A stretch of DNA of 64,000 nt from Pseudorhodobacter sp. PARRP1. GTDB taxonomy: Bacteria; Pseudomonadota; Alphaproteobacteria; Rhodobacterales; Rhodobacteraceae. Below, piece by piece: positions 16,650 through 25,594 of this stretch. A model generated the notes under the pieces. The model was not told where the DNA came from, did not search any database, and saw only the letters and a program-made list of their open reading frames with translations. The stretch spans positions 610,232 to 674,231 of the forward strand of contig NKIU01000001.1 in assembly GCA_002256245.1 (NCBI GenBank), read 5' to 3'. Positions within the stretch are counted from its first letter, which is position 1; each line of letters opens with the position of its first letter. A program made the translations under genes and the position numbers.

Positions 16650-16663
16650 TGCAAACGTATTCA
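16650..16663. promoter_or_regulatory. LacI-type operator 4 (HisD-like gene 2 operon)
   Basis: TGCAAACGTATTCA matches operator 2 at all but one position. It ends 14 bases before the start codon of the plus-strand HisD-like gene, so a bound repressor would lie across the transcription start or early leader. It lies 172 bases from operator 3, a distance at which a LacI-type tetramer could loop the divergent promoters. Confidence 0.62.
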
Positions 16664-16677
16664 CTGCCGAGGATGAA

Positions 16678-17988
16678 ATGGCTGTAACCTGGCTCAAACG
16701 TGGCAAGCCCGAAACCGAACGCGCCGCCGACGATGCGAAAACCAGCGCCACGGTCGAATCTGTGCTGGCCGATATCGAGGCGCGCGGCGATGCTGCCATC
16801 CGCGATCTGTCGGTGAAATTTGACCGCTACGATCCGCCCAGCTTCCGGTTGACCCCGTCCGAGATCGAAGCCGCGATGCAAAAGGTCGCCGCGCGCGATA
16901 TGGAAGACATCCGTTTTGCGCAGGCCCAAATCCGCCGCTTTGCCGAAGCCCAACGCGCCAGCATGACGGATATCGAGGTTGAGACTCTGCCCGGCGTCTT
17001 CCTTGGCCATCGCAATATCCCGGTGCAGTCGGTCGGCTGCTATGTGCCGGGCGGCAAGTTTCCCATGGTGGCATCGGCCCATATGTCGGTGCTGACGGCT
17101 TCTGTGGCGGGCGTGCCGCGCATTGTGGCCTCCGCCCCGCCGGTGAATGGCGCGCCGCATCCGGCGATTGTGGCGGCGATGGCCTTGGGCGGCGCGCATG
17201 AAATCTACGTCTTGGGCGGGATGCAGGCGGTGGGTGCGATGGCGATTGGCACCGAAACCATCACGCCGGTGGATATGCTCGTCGGCCCCGGCAACGCCTT
17301 TGTGGCCGAGGCCAAGCGGCAGCTTTATGGCCGCGTCGGCATTGATCTGTTTGCAGGCCCGACAGAGACCATGGTGATCGCCGATGATACGGTGGACGCC
17401 GAGTTGTGCGCGACCGACCTGTTGGGGCAGGCAGAGCACGGCTATAACTCGCCTGCCGTCTTGCTGACCAACAGTCGCAAACTGGCCGAGGCGACGCTGG
17501 TGGAAATCAACCGCTTGCTGCAAATCCTGCCGACCGCCGCGACGGCCTCGGTCAGTTGGGCCGATTACGGCGAGGTGATCGTCTGCGACAGCTATGATGA
17601 GATGCTGGCGGTCGCCAATGACATCGCATCGGAACATGTGCAGGTGATGACCGACCGTGACGATTGGTTCCTGCAGAACATGCACAGCTATGGCGCTTTG
17701 TTTCTTGGCCCGCGCACCAATGTCGCCAATGGCGACAAGGTGATCGGCACCAACCACACCCTGCCGACCAAGAAAGCTGGCCGCTACACGGGTGGGCTTT
17801 GGGTTGGCAAGTTCCTGAAAACCCACAGCTATCAGCGCATCACAACCGACGCCGCAGCGGCTGAAATCGGCGCTTACGGCTCACGGCTGTGCATGTTGGA
17901 AGGCTTTGTCGGCCATGCCGAGCAATGCAACATCCGCGTGCGCCGCTACGGCGGGCAGAACGTGCCTTACGGGGCGGCGGCGGAATGA
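16678..17988 (+). CDS. Histidinol-dehydrogenase-like (HpsN-like) dehydrogenase 2
   Basis: A second HisD-superfamily alcohol dehydrogenase, 436 residues. All expected zinc and catalytic residues are seen: Q251 and H254 (LLGQAEHG), E319-H320 (IASEHVQVM), D353 and H360 ([13 protein letters not shown]), H413 (GFVGHAEQ). It is clearly diverged from the copy at 15127, so the two probably act on different alcohols or stereoisomers. The frame stays open far upstream, antisense to the first copy, but ATG 16678 is the start because homology begins there and the operator lies just before it. It heads a five-gene operon, overlapping the SDR start by four bases. Confidence 0.86.
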   Translation: MAVTWLKRGKPETERAADDAKTSATVESVLADIEARGDAAIRDLSVKFDRYDPPSFRLTPSEIEAAMQKVAARDMEDIRFAQAQIRRFAEAQRASMTDIEVETLPGVFLGHRNIPVQSVGCYVPGGKFPMVASAHMSVLTASVAGVPRIVASAPPVNGAPHPAIVAAMALGGAHEIYVLGGMQAVGAMAIGTETITPVDMLVGPGNAFVAEAKRQLYGRVGIDLFAGPTETMVIADDTVDAELCATDLLGQAEHGYNSPAVLLTNSRKLAEATLVEINRLLQILPTAATASVSWADYGEVIVCDSYDEMLAVANDIASEHVQVMTDRDDWFLQNMHSYGALFLGPRTNVANGDKVIGTNHTLPTKKAGRYTGGLWVGKFLKTHSYQRITTDAAAAEIGAYGSRLCMLEGFVGHAEQCNIRVRRYGGQNVPYGAAAE

Positions 17989-18749
17989 GCCTGCCGCGCA
18001 CGCCTTCGTTCCGGCTGGACGGTCGCCGCGCGCTGATTGCGGGGGCGTCTTCTGGCATCGGGCTGGCCTGCGCGGTGGCTTTGGCCGAACAGGGCGCGCA
18101 TGTAACCCTGTGCGCCCGCCGCGCGCCCGAACTGGCTAATTTGGTTGAGGACCTGCGGGCCGAGGGCTTTGCCGCCCATGCCCTGCCCTTGGATATCACC
18201 GACCCCACCGCGACCGAAGCCGCACTGGCAGCCCTGCCCGCGTTCGACATTCTGGTGAACTCGGCAGGTGGCGCGCGCCACAGCCCCGCGATTGAAACCA
18301 CGCCCGAGGATTTCGATTTCGCCACCAACCTGAACCTGCGCGCGGCCTATTTCCTGACCCGCGCCGTCGCCGCCCGGCTGATTGCCGAAGGTAAGCCCGG
18401 CAGCCTGATCAACATCACCAGCCAGATGGCGCATGTCGGCGGCATCGACCGCGCGGTTTATGCCGCCACCAAGCACGCGGTTGAAGGCATGACGAAAAGC
18501 ATGGCCATCGAATGGGGCCCGCACGGCATCCGCGTCAACACCATCGCCCCCACCTTTATCCGCACCGCCCTGACCGCCGCCACCTTCGCCAATCCCGAAC
18601 GGGCGGCTTGGATTGCCAGCAAGATCAAACTGGGCCGCGTCGGCGAAGTCACCGACATCATGGGGGCCGTCGCCTTCCTTGCCTCGGATGCTGCCAGCCT
18701 GATCACCGGAACCTCTCTTCTTATTGATGGCGGCTGGACCGCCGATTAA
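17985..18749 (+). CDS. Short-chain dehydrogenase/reductase
   Basis: A classical SDR of 254 residues. The NAD(P)-binding GASSGIG is at residues 20-26, NSAGG near 92-96, and the catalytic S146, Y159 and K163 (YAATK) are intact. ARR after the second strand may favour NADP, which is tentative. The start is set by an ATGA overlap with the HisD-like gene. In DHPS catabolism SDR enzymes work beside HpsN to interconvert stereoisomers through a ketone. A similar ketone-forming or epimerising role here is inference. Confidence 0.9.
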   Translation: MSLPRTPSFRLDGRRALIAGASSGIGLACAVALAEQGAHVTLCARRAPELANLVEDLRAEGFAAHALPLDITDPTATEAALAALPAFDILVNSAGGARHSPAIETTPEDFDFATNLNLRAAYFLTRAVAARLIAEGKPGSLINITSQMAHVGGIDRAVYAATKHAVEGMTKSMAIEWGPHGIRVNTIAPTFIRTALTAATFANPERAAWIASKIKLGRVGEVTDIMGAVAFLASDAASLITGTSLLIDGGWTAD

Positions 18750-18764
18750 CCGCAAAGGTGCCCT

Positions 18765-19733
18765 ATGACTCCGCAAGAAATGGAAGCCCGCATCGTCCGC
18801 TATGGCGATCTGCGCCCCTGCAAGACCGCGTTTATCGACGCGCATACCCCCGGCTCGAACCGCAAGGAAAACTTCACCATCATCGGCGGTGGCGTGTCGG
18901 AAAGCCCGGATCAGCACGTGCATATCCGCGAAACCCCCGGCTTTAACATCGGCGCGGCAGGCCAGCCCCCCGGTTGCCGCAACAGCCTGCACACCCATCG
19001 CACCGCCGAAGTGTTCTTCGTGCTAAAGGGCCGTTGGCGGTTTTTCTGGGGCCGCTACGGCACGGCCGGAGAGTTCATTGCCGAAGAGGGCGATATCTTC
19101 AACATCCCCACCGGTATCTTCCGCGCCTTTGAAAATGTCGGCACCGACTATGGGATGATCATGGCGATCCTTGGCGGTGATGACGCGGGCGGCGGTGTGG
19201 TTTGGGCACCGCAGGTGATCACCGATGCCAAGGATTACGGCCTGATCCTGGGCAAAAACGGCAAGCTTTATGACAGCAAAAAGGGCCAGACCCTGCCCGA
19301 AGGCATCCCGCCGATGCCGCTGCTGAATGATGAGGAGCTGAAAGCCTTCCCCGAACCCACCACCGCCGAGGTGATCCCGAACTGCGTCGCGCGCTATTGG
19401 GATCTGATGGCTTTGTCCGATCGTCAGCCCGCCAAGGTGATCGGCGCGGCAGGCAAACTGCGTGACCGTCCGGGGTTTGAGGTGGAATTCCTGTCGCGCA
19501 ACTCGATCCCCGATACCCCCTACAGCCTTGATCAGCATGAGATTTTGATGCCGATGCGTGGCCACTGGCGCATGGCTTGGGCCGGCGGCACCACGGCGCT
19601 GAACCCCGGCGATACCGCAGCCATTCCGCCCGGCCTTGAACACAGCCTGACGCCCGCGATGACAGGAGAAGCCTCGCTTTACCGGGTGATCAGCACCGAG
19701 GATCAGGCGGGCGCGACCGGGCGTTTGCTGTAG
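18765..19733 (+). CDS. Bicupin protein
   Basis: A 322-residue protein with two cupin domains. The first (about 60-135) shows a metal-binding pattern, SLHTHRTAEVFFVLKGRWRF, with later G-D-x-F-x-I-P-T. The second (about 240-310) has LDQHEILMPMRGHWRMAW with NPGDTAAIPPGLEH. Bicupins include dioxygenases, isomerases and decarboxylases that use Fe, Mn or Ni. It follows the SDR by 15 bases and precedes the hydrolase by three, so it is part of the same pathway. The exact reaction cannot be assigned. Confidence 0.82.
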   Translation: MTPQEMEARIVRYGDLRPCKTAFIDAHTPGSNRKENFTIIGGGVSESPDQHVHIRETPGFNIGAAGQPPGCRNSLHTHRTAEVFFVLKGRWRFFWGRYGTAGEFIAEEGDIFNIPTGIFRAFENVGTDYGMIMAILGGDDAGGGVVWAPQVITDAKDYGLILGKNGKLYDSKKGQTLPEGIPPMPLLNDEELKAFPEPTTAEVIPNCVARYWDLMALSDRQPAKVIGAAGKLRDRPGFEVEFLSRNSIPDTPYSLDQHEILMPMRGHWRMAWAGGTTALNPGDTAAIPPGLEHSLTPAMTGEASLYRVISTEDQAGATGRLL

Positions 19734-19736
19734 GCC

Positions 19737-20408
19737 ATGCTGCTGCTGATCCCCGGCATGATGTGTGACGCGCGGATGTGGGGCGACCTGTCTGGGTTGC
19801 CCCCTGCGCTGCACGCCGACATCACCGGGGCCGATAGCGTGGGCGCTCTTGCCGCCGCTATCCTGCAACAGGCCCCCGAAAGCTTTGATCTGGCGGGCCT
19901 GTCGATGGGCGGCATCGTCGCGATGGAGGTGCTGCGCCAAGCCCCTCAGCGCGTCCGCCGTCTTGCCCTGCTCGACACCAACCCGCGCGCCGAAGTGCCC
20001 GCGGTGCAAGCCCTGCGCGCCCCACAAATCGCCCGTGCACTGGCTGGCGATCTGGCGGGGCTGATGCGCAGTATCATCCCGGGCTACTTCGCCACGCCGC
20101 GCCCAGACCTCGCCGCACTCTGCCTCGACATGGCGCTGGATCTGGGGGGCAAGACCTTCGCCCGCCAATCGCGCGCGTTGCATGACCGCCCCGACCAGAC
20201 CGCCACCCTCGCCGTGTTCAAAGGCCCGGCCTTGGTGCTGATGGGCGCGCAGGACGCGCTTTGCCCGCGCGACCGGCATGATCAAATGCACAGCCTGATG
20301 CCACAATCGCGGCTGACAATCATCGCCGATGCGGGTCATATACCGCCACTCGAAAACCCGCAGGCCACCCAAGCCGCGTTGCTGAACTGGCTTGATCAAC
20401 CGTGTTAG
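19737..20408 (+). CDS. Alpha/beta-hydrolase fold protein
   Basis: A 223-residue alpha/beta hydrolase, on the small side for the family. The nucleophile elbow GLSMGG gives S56. The acid is likely the Asp of GAQDALCPRD and the base the His of ADAGHIPPLE near the C terminus. The oxyanion loop is LIPGMMCDARMW at the N terminus. It probably cleaves an ester, thioester or lactone in the pathway. It is packed three bases after the bicupin and seven bases before the aldolase gene. Confidence 0.85.
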   Translation: MLLLIPGMMCDARMWGDLSGLPPALHADITGADSVGALAAAILQQAPESFDLAGLSMGGIVAMEVLRQAPQRVRRLALLDTNPRAEVPAVQALRAPQIARALAGDLAGLMRSIIPGYFATPRPDLAALCLDMALDLGGKTFARQSRALHDRPDQTATLAVFKGPALVLMGAQDALCPRDRHDQMHSLMPQSRLTIIADAGHIPPLENPQATQAALLNWLDQPC

Positions 20409-20415
20409 GAACCCA

Positions 20416-21195
20416 ATGACCCCGCTGCATCAGCTTTTCGCCAACCAAGCCAAAGCCGTCAACGGCTGGTGTGCGATCCCGTCGCCGATCACCGCCGAGA
20501 TCATGGCGCGGCAGGGCTTTGATCTGATGACCGTTGATCTGCAACACGGCCTGATCGACTATCAAACCGCCCTCACCATGCTGCAAGTGATGCAGGGCCT
20601 TCCCGCCCCGGTGATGGTCCGCGTGCCGTGGAACGAGCCGGGGATCATCGCCAAAACGCTGGATGCGGGCTTTGCCGGGCTGATCTGCCCGATGGTCAAC
20701 ACGGTTGAAGATGCACAACGCTTGGTGCAAGCCACCCGCTATGCGCCGCTGGGCGCGCGGTCTTTTGGCCCCACCCGCGCCAATCTGTTGCACGGCGCAA
20801 CCTATGCCCAACACGCCAACACCGCGATATCGGTCTTTGCGATGATTGAAACCCGCGAGGCGCTTGGCAATCTTGATGCGATCCTTGCGGTTGAGGGCAT
20901 CGACGGCGTCTATGTCGGGCCGTCTGACCTTGGGCTGTCCATGGGATACCAACCCACGCTCGAGCCGACCGCCCCCGAAGTGCTTGACGCGATTGGTGAA
21001 ATCGCCGCCCGCACCAAAGCCGCAGGGCGCTTTGCGGGCATTCACACAGGCTCGCCCGAGATGATCCGGCGCGTGTTCGCCCAAGGGTATGATTTCGCCT
21101 CGCTGCTGACCGATGCACGGATGTTTGCCTCGGCCATCGCCACCCAGTTGGCAGCGGTGAAGCAGACCAGTGTCGAGGTGGTGAAGGGCTACTGA
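20416..21195 (+). CDS. HpcH/HpaI-type class II aldolase
   Basis: A 259-residue metal-dependent aldolase of the HpcH/HpaI family. Family features are the general-base His in TVDLQHGLID (about residue 43), the arginine in VRVPWNEPG, the metal-binding Glu in FAMIETREAL and the Asp in VGPSDLGLSMGY. Members split 2-keto-3-deoxy acids to pyruvate and an aldehyde. ATG 20416 is chosen over an in-frame TTG at 20392. As the last gene of the operon it is the likely carbon-splitting step, feeding pyruvate to central metabolism. Confidence 0.9.
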   Translation: MTPLHQLFANQAKAVNGWCAIPSPITAEIMARQGFDLMTVDLQHGLIDYQTALTMLQVMQGLPAPVMVRVPWNEPGIIAKTLDAGFAGLICPMVNTVEDAQRLVQATRYAPLGARSFGPTRANLLHGATYAQHANTAISVFAMIETREALGNLDAILAVEGIDGVYVGPSDLGLSMGYQPTLEPTAPEVLDAIGEIAARTKAAGRFAGIHTGSPEMIRRVFAQGYDFASLLTDARMFASAIATQLAAVKQTSVEVVKGY

Positions 21196-21214
21196 AGCCC
21201 GCCCACACACCGCC

Positions 21215-22108
21215 TTAAGACAAAACCTCGGGCAGCTTCAGGCCGTTCAGAACGTCGGCAGCCGACATCGGCCGCTTGCCCTCGCGCTGCGCCAGCGTGA
21301 TTTCCACCGCGCCCGCGCCACAGGCGATACGCAAACCATCCAGCACCTGCCCCGGCTTCCCCGCACCTGCGGCGATCCGCGAGCGCAGCAGTTTCACCCG
21401 CTCGCCATTGATCTCGCACCAAGCCCCCGGAAACGGCGAAAGCCCCCGTATCAGGCGATCCACCACCGCAGCGGGCTGCGACCAATCCACCCGCGCCTCG
21501 GTCTTGTCGATCTTGGTGGCATATGTGACCCCCTGTTCGGATTGCGGAACCGCAGGCAGCGGCAACCCGGCAATCGTCTCGCTGATCAGTTGCGCGCCCA
21601 TCGCTGCCAGACGGTCATGCAGGTCTGCCGTGGTGTCCTCGGCCCCAATCGCCGTCTGCGCCCGCGACAGCACCGGGCCGGTGTCCAGGCCCGCCTCCAT
21701 CTGCATGATGCAAACCCCGGTTTCGGCATCGCCCGCCATGATCGCGCGGTGAATCGGCGCCGCCCCCCGCCAGCGCGGCAACAGCGAGGCATGGATGTTC
21801 AGACAGCCCAACCGCGGATGATCCAACACCGCTTGCGGCAGGATCAACCCATAGGCCACGACCACGGCAAGGTCCGCCCTCAGATCAAAAAACGCCTGCT
21901 GCGCCGCGGGCGTGCGCAGCGAAACCGGATGATAAACTGGCAAGCCCAAGGCTTCGGCACAGTGCTGAACCGGGGTGGGGCGATCCGCTTTTCCGCGCCC
22001 CGCAGGTCGGGGCGGCTGGCAATAGACGGCCACGATCTCGTGCTGTTGCGCCAGTTGCTGCAGGATCGGAACCGAGAAATCCGGCGTGCCCATGAAAATG
22101 ATTTTCAT
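21215..22108 (-). CDS. fmt: Methionyl-tRNA formyltransferase
   Basis: Formylates initiator Met-tRNA with 10-formyltetrahydrofolate. At 297 residues it is near the usual length. The N-terminal catalytic domain has [16 protein letters not shown], the [20 protein letters not shown] segment with the catalytic Asn and His, and the C-terminal OB-like domain contains [15 protein letters not shown]. Its start overlaps the stop of the degenerate deformylase gene by four bases, so formylation and deformylation genes form one operon. Confidence 0.95.
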   Translation of the reverse strand: MKIIFMGTPDFSVPILQQLAQQHEIVAVYCQPPRPAGRGKADRPTPVQHCAEALGLPVYHPVSLRTPAAQQAFFDLRADLAVVVAYGLILPQAVLDHPRLGCLNIHASLLPRWRGAAPIHRAIMAGDAETGVCIMQMEAGLDTGPVLSRAQTAIGAEDTTADLHDRLAAMGAQLISETIAGLPLPAVPQSEQGVTYATKIDKTEARVDWSQPAAVVDRLIRGLSPFPGAWCEINGERVKLLRSRIAAGAGKPGQVLDGLRIACGAGAVEITLAQREGKRPMSAADVLNGLKLPEVLS

Positions 22109-22608
22109 AACCGCTTCCGAAGCTTTTCTGCCCGCGCAATCAACATCTTGCGCTTCACCGCCGAGAGGTGATCAAAAAACATCTTGCCCGCCAGATGGTC
22201 AATCTGATGCTGCACCGACGTGGCCCACAGATTGACGAAATCGCGCTCCTCGATCTGATTTTGCGCGTTCAAAAACCGCACTGTTACGGCCCGAGGCCGC
22301 CGGATCGTGGCATAGACGCCGGGCAGGTTGGGCGAGGCCTCTTCATGCTCGCGGAACTGGCCAGAGGCGTGCAAAATCTGCGGATTGGCCATCAGAATGG
22401 CTTGGCCGCGCTGTTCAGAACAATCCACCACCGCCAGACTTTGCGCGATACCAATCTGCACCGCCGCCAGCCCATACCCCGGCATCGCATCCATCGTATC
22501 GACCATGTCAACCCAGATCGCCCGCGTCTCATCGGTGATCTCAGTGACAGTGTGCGCAGGCGTGCGCAGACATGGATGCGGGTAGGGCAAACAGGCTCTG
22601 ACGGTCAT
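22105..22608 (-). CDS. Peptide-deformylase-like protein lacking catalytic residues
   Basis: A 167-residue member of the deformylase family. Motif 1 is nearly kept ([10 protein letters not shown]). Motif 2 reads EASPNLPG in place of EGCLSLPG, so the metal-binding Cys is Ser (S92). Motif 3 reads HQIDH in place of HExxH, so the catalytic Glu is Gln (Q135) although H134 and H138 remain. The frame is intact and overlaps both neighbours by four bases, which argues against a decaying pseudogene. It probably does not deformylate peptides and may have a binding or regulatory role, which is inference. Confidence 0.88.
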   Translation of the reverse strand: MTVRACLPYPHPCLRTPAHTVTEITDETRAIWVDMVDTMDAMPGYGLAAVQIGIAQSLAVVDCSEQRGQAILMANPQILHASGQFREHEEASPNLPGVYATIRRPRAVTVRFLNAQNQIEERDFVNLWATSVQHQIDHLAGKMFFDHLSAVKRKMLIARAEKLRKRL

Positions 22609-23087
22609 GCAAGGGCGCTTTCGGCTTGGGCGCGCGCGGCCGGATCAAGATGATCCAGCGTCAACACACCGTTCAGATGATCCAATTCGTGCTGCGCGCA
22701 GATGGCGGCAAAATTTGTGAACATTTCTTCATGTTGGTCGCCATCAAGACCAACCCACCGCATCCGCACCGCGACAGGGCGGGCCACGTCACTGGTCATG
22801 CCCGGCAAAGACAAGCAACCCTCGGGCCCTTTGGCAGTCTCATCCGAGGCCCAGACCAGCTCAGGATTGATCAACACCTGTGGCGCGTAGATGCCTTCTT
22901 TCCAGGTGCAATCCATCACAAACATGCGCAGCAACACCCCCACCTGTGGCGCCGCCAAGCCCCTGCCCGGGGCGGCATACATGGTTTCCAGCATATCCGC
23001 CGCAAGGCCCGCGACATCACCGGACACCTGTGCACAGACAGTGGTCAACCGCGCATCGGGCCAGCGCAGGATCGGCAGCACCGCCAT
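22605..23087 (-). CDS. def: Peptide deformylase (second copy)
   Basis: A 160-residue metallohydrolase that removes the N-formyl group from nascent proteins. All three motifs are canonical: GRGLAAPQVG (42-51), EGCLSLPG with C91, and HELDH with H133, E134 and H137. It overlaps the following gene by four bases and the preceding def by one base. Compared with the first copy it has a shorter C-terminal helix, so substrate range or localisation may differ. Confidence 0.93.
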   Translation of the reverse strand: MAVLPILRWPDARLTTVCAQVSGDVAGLAADMLETMYAAPGRGLAAPQVGVLLRMFVMDCTWKEGIYAPQVLINPELVWASDETAKGPEGCLSLPGMTSDVARPVAVRMRWVGLDGDQHEEMFTNFAAICAQHELDHLNGVLTLDHLDPAARAQAESALA

Positions 23088-23611
23088 CAGCTGTCAGCGC
23101 CCGACCGCGCACGTTCCCGTTTCAGCTTTTCCATCTTGCGGGTGATCATCTGCCGCTTCAACGGGCCAAGATAATCAATGAACAGCTTGCCGTTCAGATG
23201 GTCAATCTCATGCTGCACGCAGGTCGCCCACAGGCCGGTGAACAGCCGCTCTTGCGGCGCGCCGTCCAGATCCATCCAGCCCACCTTGACCGAGCTTGGC
23301 CGCTTCACCTCGGCATATTGGTCGGGGATCGACAGGCAGCCTTCCTCATAGCTGCCCAGATCCTCGGATGACCACAACACCTCGGGGTTCAGCAGCGCCA
23401 TCGGTTCTGGCGGGCCGTCCTTGATGCAATCCATCACGATCATGCGCTTCATCACGCCAATCTGCGGCGCAGCAAGCCCGATGCCGGGGGCGTCATACAT
23501 GGTTTCCAACATGTCCGCCGCCAACGCAGAAATCTCGGCGCTCACCGCTGCGATCGGCTCGCAGGGCTTTTTCAGACGTGGATCGGGATGGATCAGGATA
23601 TCGCGGATCAT
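23087..23611 (-). CDS. def: Peptide deformylase (first copy)
   Basis: A 174-residue canonical peptide deformylase: GIGLAAPQIG (43-52), EGCLSIP with C92, HEIDH with H134, E135 and H138, and a charged C-terminal helix (KRQMITRKMEKLKRERARS) such as the one known to contact the ribosome in the E. coli enzyme. It leads the def-def-def-like-fmt operon. The upstream region (23612-23817) is AT-rich and shared with the divergent PatB-type gene, and presumably holds promoters for both. Confidence 0.95.
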   Translation of the reverse strand: MIRDILIHPDPRLKKPCEPIAAVSAEISALAADMLETMYDAPGIGLAAPQIGVMKRMIVMDCIKDGPPEPMALLNPEVLWSSEDLGSYEEGCLSIPDQYAEVKRPSSVKVGWMDLDGAPQERLFTGLWATCVQHEIDHLNGKLFIDYLGPLKRQMITRKMEKLKRERARSGADS

Positions 23612-23759
23612 GTTTGGGATTTACGGCGCGGGGGCAAATCGTGCAAGAGGGCGGTGGGGATTCCGTGAATTTGCGCCCATGAATATCGGAACAGAACTAT
23701 TTTCCATCATATTCATCATAGATGGACGGATAGTCCGAATTAAAACCACATTAAAGGAA

Positions 23760-23779
23760 GACATACCTATTTGTATGTC
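23760..23779. promoter_or_regulatory. Inverted repeat upstream of the PatB-type gene
   Basis: GACATAC (23760-23766), six bases, GTATGTC (23773-23779), perfectly symmetric, 38 bases before the PatB-type start codon in an AT-rich patch. The position fits an operator or a short leader hairpin. No regulator is encoded nearby, so the binding protein is unknown. Confidence 0.4.
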
Positions 23780-23817
23780 ATATCTAGAACGAAATACCAA
23801 ACCGACACAGGATCAAC

Positions 23818-24987
23818 ATGACCTTCGACACGCCAATCAATCGCTTTGGAACCCATTCTGTCAAATGGGATTCGATGGAGGCCATCTACGGCGTGCCCGC
23901 CCGTGACGGCATTGCCATGTGGGTGGCCGATATGGATTTCCGCCCACCCACCTGCGTGCAAAACGCGCTTGAGGGGATGTTGGCGCATGGCGTCTATGGT
24001 TATTACGGCGATGACGCGGCCTATTTGGATGCCATTCGCTGGTGGATGCAGACGCGCCATGGCTGGAGCGTCGAACGCGATCAGATTTTTACCACGCATG
24101 GCCTCGTGAACGGCACCGCGATGTGTGTCGATGCTTTCACGCAACCGGGCGACGGCGTCGTGCTGTTCACGCCCATCTATCACGCCTTTGCGCGGGTGAT
24201 CAAAGGTGCCGGGCGGCAAGTGGTGGAATGCAAGCTGGCCAATGTGAACGAACGTTACGAAATGGATTTCGCCGCCTGGGATGCCCAGATGACCGGCAAG
24301 GAAACCATGCTGATCCTGTGCTCTCCGCACAATCCGGGCGGGCGGGTTTGGACGGTGGAGGAGTTGCAGGGCGTGGCCGACTTCTGCGTGCGCCACAACC
24401 TATTGCTGGTGTCTGATGAAATTCACCACGATCTTGTGATGCCCGGCCAGAAGCACACTGTGATGGCAACGCTGCCAGGGATAAGTGAACGTCTGGTCAT
24501 GATGACCGCAACCACCAAGACCTTCAACATCGCGGGCGCGCATTCGGGCAATGTCATCATCGCCGATCCCAAGCTGCGCGCACGCTTTGCCGCGCGGATG
24601 AACGCAATGGGCATCTCGCCGAATTCGTTCGGGATGTTCATGGCGACGGCCGCCTACTCGCCCGAAGGTGCTGCATGGGTGGACGCGCTATGCGCCTATC
24701 TCGCGGGCAATGCGCAGATTTTCAACGATGGCATCGGCCAGATCCCCGGCCTGCGCTCTATGCCGCTGGAAGCCACTTATCTGGCTTGGGTCGATTTTAC
24801 TGATACCGGCATGACACAGGCTGAATTCATCAAGCGTGTGGAAAAGCAGGCCAAGATCGCCACAAATTATGGCACACCTTTTGGTGCCGGAGGCGAGTCG
24901 TTCCTGCGCTTCAATCTCGCCACGCCACGCGCCGTGGTGGTTGAAGCGGTCCAGCGGCTGCAAGCGGCCTTTGCCGATCTGCAATAA
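23818..24987 (+). CDS. patB: PLP-dependent C-S lyase/aminotransferase (PatB/MalY type)
   Basis: A fold-type I PLP enzyme, 389 residues. The Schiff-base lysine is K234 in TATTKTFNIAG. Cofactor contacts include the Asp and tyrosine regions at SDEIHHDL (D200) and SPHNPGGR (N172), and the C-terminal carboxylate-binding Arg lies in FLRFNLATPR. The N-terminal pattern (KWD near 16-18, MWVADMDF at 34-41, GYYG at 61-64) is typical of MalY/PatB cystathionine beta-lyases, which release thiol, pyruvate and ammonia. The physiological substrate is probably cystathionine or another S-conjugate of cysteine. Confidence 0.88.
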   Translation: MTFDTPINRFGTHSVKWDSMEAIYGVPARDGIAMWVADMDFRPPTCVQNALEGMLAHGVYGYYGDDAAYLDAIRWWMQTRHGWSVERDQIFTTHGLVNGTAMCVDAFTQPGDGVVLFTPIYHAFARVIKGAGRQVVECKLANVNERYEMDFAAWDAQMTGKETMLILCSPHNPGGRVWTVEELQGVADFCVRHNLLLVSDEIHHDLVMPGQKHTVMATLPGISERLVMMTATTKTFNIAGAHSGNVIIADPKLRARFAARMNAMGISPNSFGMFMATAAYSPEGAAWVDALCAYLAGNAQIFNDGIGQIPGLRSMPLEATYLAWVDFTDTGMTQAEFIKRVEKQAKIATNYGTPFGAGGESFLRFNLATPRAVVVEAVQRLQAAFADLQ

Positions 24988-25018
24988 AGGCGTGCGGCGT
25001 CAGCGCCGCAGCCCAACC

Positions 25019-25369
25019 TTACGCCTTGGACAACAGCGCGACGGGGGCATTCTCGTCGCGCGCGTAATCCAGTGCTGCATGATCAGACACCAGCGTCATG
25101 CGTTTGAAATCGCACACCAAATCACCGTTTTCGACCAGCGAGGCAACAATCAGGCACTGAAAAATGTGCCGCGAGCCGTCGTAAACATCGACCAATCCGC
25201 GCAGATGCGGGGTCAGGGCAGCGTCCAGCGCGAACCCGTCGTGCCAGCAGCGGATCACTGGAAAAACCGCCTCGCCCACCTGCACGCGCATCCGCGATTT
25301 GCGCGCGCCTTCGCGTTTGCGGGCGGCATCCAGACCATCGCGAATATCCTGTGGCAGAAACTCCAGCAT
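25019..25369 (-). CDS. Conserved hypothetical protein
   Basis: A soluble protein of about 116 residues with no signal peptide or membrane segment. The frame extends further upstream, but ATG 25369, with AGGAGG five bases upstream, is the best start; the adjacent ATG 25372 is too close to that site. The N terminus (FLPQDIRDGLDAARKREGARKSRMRVQVGE) is basic, and the rest alternates hydrophobic strands, including a VYDGSRHIFQCLIV stretch. The compact beta-rich pattern with an N-terminal Arg/Lys stretch resembles PilZ-like folds superficially, but I do not recognise a confirmed family. The gene is 225 bases downstream of the next minus-strand gene. Confidence 0.65.
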   Translation of the reverse strand: MLEFLPQDIRDGLDAARKREGARKSRMRVQVGEAVFPVIRCWHDGFALDAALTPHLRGLVDVYDGSRHIFQCLIVASLVENGDLVCDFKRMTLVSDHAALDYARDENAPVALLSKA

Positions 25370-25594
25370 CATCGCCTCCTTACCTGCGGATAAGTGTGCC
25401 TGCGAAGTGCTTAATTTTATGACAGAGTTAGAACGGCATACCGAAATGCCGGGATCACGTGGCGGAAATGTCGCAATTATCGGGCCAAGCATGACATCAT
25501 ACGCATGAGCCAACATACGCCCACAACCAGAGCGTGAAACCCTGCCCAAGCGCCTCGCAACAACCGCTTGGCCGATTCGCAACGCGGCCTTCGC

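Noticed and set aside
15088-16677. A long plus-strand frame extending the second HisD-like protein upstream to 966 residues
   Set aside because: It runs antisense through the first HisD-like gene and the divergent promoter with its operators. HisD homology begins only at about 16678.
15127-17988. Calling the two HisD-like genes histidine-biosynthesis hisD
   Set aside because: Two diverged copies lie in a LacI-regulated uptake and catabolism locus with no other his genes, which fits HpsN-like enzymes better. A biosynthetic role of one copy cannot be fully excluded.
22105-22608. Degenerate deformylase as a pseudogene
   Set aside because: The frame is full length, packed by four-base overlaps on both sides, and keeps the fold-defining residues, so a functional non-catalytic protein is more likely.
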